The notes beneath the pieces were generated by a model. The model had not been told where the DNA came from. It was given only the letters and a program-made list of their open reading frames with translations, and made no database searches. Of a stretch of DNA of 64,000 bases, positions 61,256 through 64,000 are shown piece after piece. Source of the stretch: Flavivirga abyssicola (lineage in GTDB: Bacteria; Bacteroidota; Bacteroidia; Flavobacteriales; Flavobacteriaceae); the NCBI RefSeq assembly GCF_030540775.2, contig NZ_CP141266.1:647501-711500 (forward strand), written 5' to 3'. The position numbers were made by a program, and so were the translations under genes. The stretch's first letter is position 1, and each line of letters opens with the position of its first letter.

Positions 61256-61292
61256 ATGTCGTTGCGTGTAATTCCCAAAAATTAGTGCTGAA

Positions 61293-61853
61293 ATGAAAAA
61301 ACCGACATATAAATATCCCGATTTTGTAACAAAAGTGGAATTAAAAAGCGAAAACGGAAAGCGATATTGGTTGAATTTGGTAATTGACAAAAACAAGTCA
61401 GGAGGAATTACTATCATACTCAAAAACCCGAGTCGAGCGGACAAACTGATTTCGGACAAAACGGTTTTTAACGTCTCTAATTATATTTATAGAAACCGAG
61501 AAAAATACTCGGAATTGGAAAATGTGGGGCAAATTACAATCCTAAACCTAATACCAAATTATTTGACCGACTCGAACGGGCTCAAAGAATTTAAAGAAAC
61601 GATAGTTAACCAAGAAAACATTTGGGCTTTAAACAAGTTTTGCCAAAAGAATAAAAACGTAATCATTGCGTGGGGAAATCACCCAATCGGACTTTATCAT
61701 GAATACGAACAATTAAAAACGGAAGTGAAAAAAATATTAACAGGAAATAAAAATCAAGTTTTTTATGTGGATAGACTGACTAACGCTGGAAATCCAAAAC
61801 ACGGACAAGTTTGGGGGTATGAAAATAAATTAAAAAAACTAACTGAATTTTAA
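61293..61853 (+). CDS. DUF1643 domain protein
   Basis: 186 residues, soluble. The DUF1643 features are LKNPSRADKLISDKTVFNVSNYI (core NPSRAD and DKTV), GQITILNLIPNYLTDSNGL and NVIIAWGNHPIG, ending with LTNAGNPKHGQVWGY. The family is common in phage and accessory regions, and its biochemical role is not established. It is preceded by the structured boundary element and lies between pruA and the YCII/sigma pair, consistent with cargo status. Confidence 0.87.
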   Translation: MKKPTYKYPDFVTKVELKSENGKRYWLNLVIDKNKSGGITIILKNPSRADKLISDKTVFNVSNYIYRNREKYSELENVGQITILNLIPNYLTDSNGLKEFKETIVNQENIWALNKFCQKNKNVIIAWGNHPIGLYHEYEQLKTEVKKILTGNKNQVFYVDRLTNAGNPKHGQVWGYENKLKKLTEF

Positions 61854-61941
61854 GTCGATTAATGAAAAAGCAATTATTTTATTCTCAACACTTTTAAGGA
61901 TTGAATCAACTTACATTAGTTACGTTAAGCTTAAACAGGAG

Positions 61942-61961
61942 ATTCCTGCCTTCGCAGGAAT
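61942..61961. repeat. Dispersed hairpin repeat, ATTCCTGC family
   Basis: ATTCCTGC-CTTC-GCAGGAAT followed by TTTTG. It is identical in its stem to the copy at 20342-20361 and, with the short T-run, could also act as a weak terminator. Confidence 0.7.
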
Positions 61962-61981
61962 TTTGTTAAATTTGAAAATAA

Positions 61982-62009
61982 TGTCCCCTTTTCTAATTTA
62001 GCAAACGTC
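61982..62009 (+). promoter_or_regulatory. Possible ECF-type promoter upstream of the YCII/sigma pair
   Basis: TGTCCC at 61982-61987 and CGTC at 62006-62009, 18 nt apart, resemble the TGTC...CGTC pattern reported for ECF42-group sigma factors. One degenerate match without a comparison set is weak evidence. Confidence 0.3.
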
Positions 62010-62041
62010 TTAAGTATATAAATATTAAAAATATTATAATT

Positions 62042-62389
62042 ATGAAAGAATTTATGATGATTTTCATTGGTGCAGATTACACCGATCTTGGTTTATCTCC
62101 AGAAGAACTTCAAAACAGAATGGGCAAATGGTTTTCATGGAATGACAAAATGGAAAAAGCGGGTATTCTTCGAGGCGGGAATGCTTTAACTCCAGCGATC
62201 CGCCGTGTTGTTGGAGCAAACAGAACGGTAACTGATCTTACTTCGGCAGAAGTTAAAGAAATTGTTGGGGGCTATTATATCGTTGAAACTACCGATTTTG
62301 ATGCCGTTCAAAAAATCGCTGAAGATTATCCTGATTATGATCTTGGAGGTACTGTTGAAATTCGTGAAATCATGGTATTTGATCGCTAA
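62042..62389 (+). CDS. YCII/DGPF-domain protein
   Basis: 115 residues, a ferredoxin-like alpha-beta fold of the YciI-related family (MKEFMMIFIGADYTDLGLSPEE, given in part; IVGGYYIVETTDFDAVQKIA). Proteins of this type are the standard neighbours of ECF42 sigma factors, often called DGPF proteins. Here the DGPF segment itself has diverged (AVGANRTVTDLT region). The stop overlaps the start of the sigma factor by 1 nt, so the two are translationally coupled. Confidence 0.87.
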   Translation: MKEFMMIFIGADYTDLGLSPEELQNRMGKWFSWNDKMEKAGILRGGNALTPAIRRVVGANRTVTDLTSAEVKEIVGGYYIVETTDFDAVQKIAEDYPDYDLGGTVEIREIMVFDR

Positions 62390-63636
62390 TGGAAAAAAAA
62401 CTTATAGACCATTTATTCCGCTACCATAGCGGGAAAATGGTCTCTGTTTTAACTCGGATTTTTGGACTTTCAAATCTTGAAATCATTGAAGATGCGGTTC
62501 AGGACACGTTTATTAAAGCAAGTATATCTTGGCGTACAAAACAACCTGACAACCCCGAAGCATGGCTAACCCAAGCCGCTAAAAATAGAATTTTAGATAT
62601 TTTCAGAAAATTAAATACTGAAAAAAAACACCTTCCAAACATTATTCATGGCACCAATGCCATAGCTATAAACGAGCTTTTCTTAGACACTGAAATTGAA
62701 GACTCACAGCTTCGTATGATTTTTACGGCTTGTCATCCCAAATTAGACCCCAGAGACCGTATTTCTTTTGCTTTAAAAACGGTTTCCGGATTCAGTATTA
62801 AAGAAATAGCTTCTGCTTTACTAACTAAAGAAGATAGTATAAAAAAAAGGCTTACTCGTGCTCGTAAATCTATACAACAATCCCAATTAAAATTCCAAAT
62901 CCCACAAGGCCCCTCATTACCTCAACGATTGGAAAGTGTTATGGAAGTGTTATACCTTATTTTTAATGAGGGATTTCATTCTAATAGAAAAGATACACTT
63001 ATTAGAAAAGAATTGTGCGGAGAAGCCATGCGCTTGTGTAAAATGCTTCTTAAAAATAAACACACACGCACTCCTGAGGTTTATGCCTTGTTTGCTTTAA
63101 TGTGTTTTCATTCGGCTCGTATTGAAACCAAAACCAATGCTGATGATGAACTTCTAGATTTAAAAACCCAAGATAGAAGTCAGTGGCATTTTCCTTTAAT
63201 AAACTTAGGTAATAAAATGATGAATAAAGCTGTTGACACATCAACATTCTCTTGTTATCACTACGAAGCTGCTATTGCTGTCGAACATTTACGTGCACGC
63301 CGTTTTGAAGATACTAATTGGGGCAAAATACTTCATTGGTACGAATGTCTTCATGCTATTCAACCCATGCCTATTCATCTGCTAACAATGGCTGTTGTTT
63401 GCCTACAAAATAAAGACTACGAAACTTCTAAAAAATATCTTGATCAAATTAAACCTGAAGATTTTGTTCAAAGGGCTTACTTATATCATGGTACTTTATC
63501 GGATTACTATTATGCCACAAATAATCTCGAAAAAGCCATTAAACATATTGATTATGCTATAAATATGGTCACTAATAAATTTGAAAAAAGTTATTTACAG
63601 AAAAAGAAATCGGATTTATTATTTTCTAAAAACTAA
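62389..63636 (+). CDS. ECF42-type RNA polymerase sigma factor
   Basis: 415 residues. Sigma region 2 is IIEDAVQDTFIKASISWRTK with PDNPEAWLTQAAKNRILDIFR, and region 4 is FALKTVSGFSIKEIASALL with KRLTRARKSI. A ~220-residue C-terminal extension (DUF6596/TPR-like; YLIFNEGFHSNRKD, LNNKDYETSKKYL-like repeats) replaces an anti-sigma factor as the regulatory part, as in the ECF42 group. The paired DGPF-type gene precedes it. Targets beyond its own operon are unknown. Confidence 0.9.
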   Translation: MEKKLIDHLFRYHSGKMVSVLTRIFGLSNLEIIEDAVQDTFIKASISWRTKQPDNPEAWLTQAAKNRILDIFRKLNTEKKHLPNIIHGTNAIAINELFLDTEIEDSQLRMIFTACHPKLDPRDRISFALKTVSGFSIKEIASALLTKEDSIKKRLTRARKSIQQSQLKFQIPQGPSLPQRLESVMEVLYLIFNEGFHSNRKDTLIRKELCGEAMRLCKMLLKNKHTRTPEVYALFALMCFHSARIETKTNADDELLDLKTQDRSQWHFPLINLGNKMMNKAVDTSTFSCYHYEAAIAVEHLRARRFEDTNWGKILHWYECLHAIQPMPIHLLTMAVVCLQNKDYETSKKYLDQIKPEDFVQRAYLYHGTLSDYYYATNNLEKAIKHIDYAINMVTNKFEKSYLQKKKSDLLFSKN

Positions 63637-63665
63637 CCCATTATACTTGATAAATTAACGCATTA

Positions 63666-64000
63666 CTATTCCAGCACAACCTTTTTGTTGGTAGTACCTT
63701 TTTCCGTATGCAACCTAATAATATATGTTCCGTGATTTCCAATCACTGGCATGGATAGGTATTCTTTATTTGTTTTCAGGTTTAAAGTTTTTATGTTCTG
63801 ACCAAGCATATTATATAATGATATACTTGAGACATATACGTTATCTTTATTAACTATTTTTATTTCAGAAGTTTTCGAATCATGGTAAACAATCAGTCCA
63901 TAAGCATTCTCTTGAATATCATCTGTAGATAATAACTGATTTGAATCGTTTTCTTGAAAAACCAATTGGAACCTATCTTTATACTCACCAGCATCTAAAT
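63666..64000 (-). CDS. C-terminal end of a T9SS-secreted protein (partial)
   Basis: The frame is open to the window edge, so only the last ~110 residues are seen. They begin with LDAGEYKDRFQLVFQEND and end in a type A T9SS sorting domain: SISLYNMLGQNIKTLNLKTN, NHGTYIIRLHTEKGTTNKKVVLE (in part). The GxY(x)DRFxLVFQ segment before the sorting domain is typical of large flavobacterial surface proteins. The catalytic or binding part lies outside the window. Confidence 0.85.
   Translation of the reverse strand, partial: LDAGEYKDRFQLVFQENDSNQLLSTDDIQENAYGLIVYHDSKTSEIKIVNKDNVYVSSISLYNMLGQNIKTLNLKTNKEYLSMPVIGNHGTYIIRLHTEKGTTNKKVVLE

Overview
The window is low-GC DNA from a member of the Bacteroidota, almost certainly a marine-type flavobacterium (Flavobacteriaceae). 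Support for this: promoters of the form TAnnTTTG, two type IX secretion (T9SS) C-terminal sorting domains, a DUF5103/T9SS plug protein, a six-gene Na+-NQR operon, TPR-containing hybrid histidine kinases, and AT-rich dispersed palindromic repeats. The species cannot be named from the sequence alone.

Layout. 1-8.9 kb is housekeeping: an Nramp-like transporter end, lipA, gap, a hybrid sensor kinase, lpxK, a NIF3/DUF34 protein, a coiled-coil protein whose zinc ribbon has lost its cysteines, and a lipoprotein MsrA. 8.9-14 kb is accessory: a T9SS-exported GH98 glycoside hydrolase next to a scar of a second msrA 3' end, then a small orphan gene and a frameshifted IS1182-type element. 14-26.2 kb holds a methyltransferase, a lipoprotein, a YjdI-CDGSH protein, an IclR regulator and, divergent from it, a kynurenine catabolic cluster: kynU, kmo, a RidA-type 2-aminomuconate deaminase, 2-aminomuconate-semialdehyde dehydrogenase, a GNAT, an SDR, 3-hydroxyanthranilate dioxygenase, ACMS decarboxylase and an O-methyltransferase. 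Together these would take kynurenine to 4-oxalocrotonate. GAAAC/GTTTC palindromes in the divergent promoter region are good candidate IclR operators. 26.2-34.6 kb runs leftward: a second hybrid kinase, tatA, an M1 peptidase, DUF6702 and three tandem paralogues with a carboxypeptidase-regulatory-like domain. 34.7-49.3 kb is mixed: pepE, tRNA-Gly, an M48 peptidase, gpmI, a CoA-transferase, map, a GxxExxY cassette, a methyltransferase, apbE, a DASS transporter and conserved unknowns. 49.4-55.5 kb is nqrABCDEF. 55.7-64 kb carries the T9SS plug protein, apaG, an NRDE/DUF6695 pair, pruA, DUF1643, a YCII/ECF42 sigma pair and the end of another T9SS substrate.

The most unusual signals are non-coding. 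(1) A 160-161 bp near-palindromic MITE-like element is present in two copies, each flanked by a 3-bp direct repeat. One copy splits a small gene between kynU and kmo, and precise removal restores a 104-codon frame. (2) Two unrelated accessory genes are each preceded by the same 43-nt architecture: TTCGTTTAAC, 4 nt, a 10-bp stem, a 9-nt loop ATTRAAACG, and the 10-bp partner. The stems differ in sequence but keep their pairing. An inverted copy of the first motif closes one of the modules. (3) Inverted arrays of 10-bp units flank a GxxExxY gene. (4) A 75-bp palindromic repeat sits in frame inside a methyltransferase gene.
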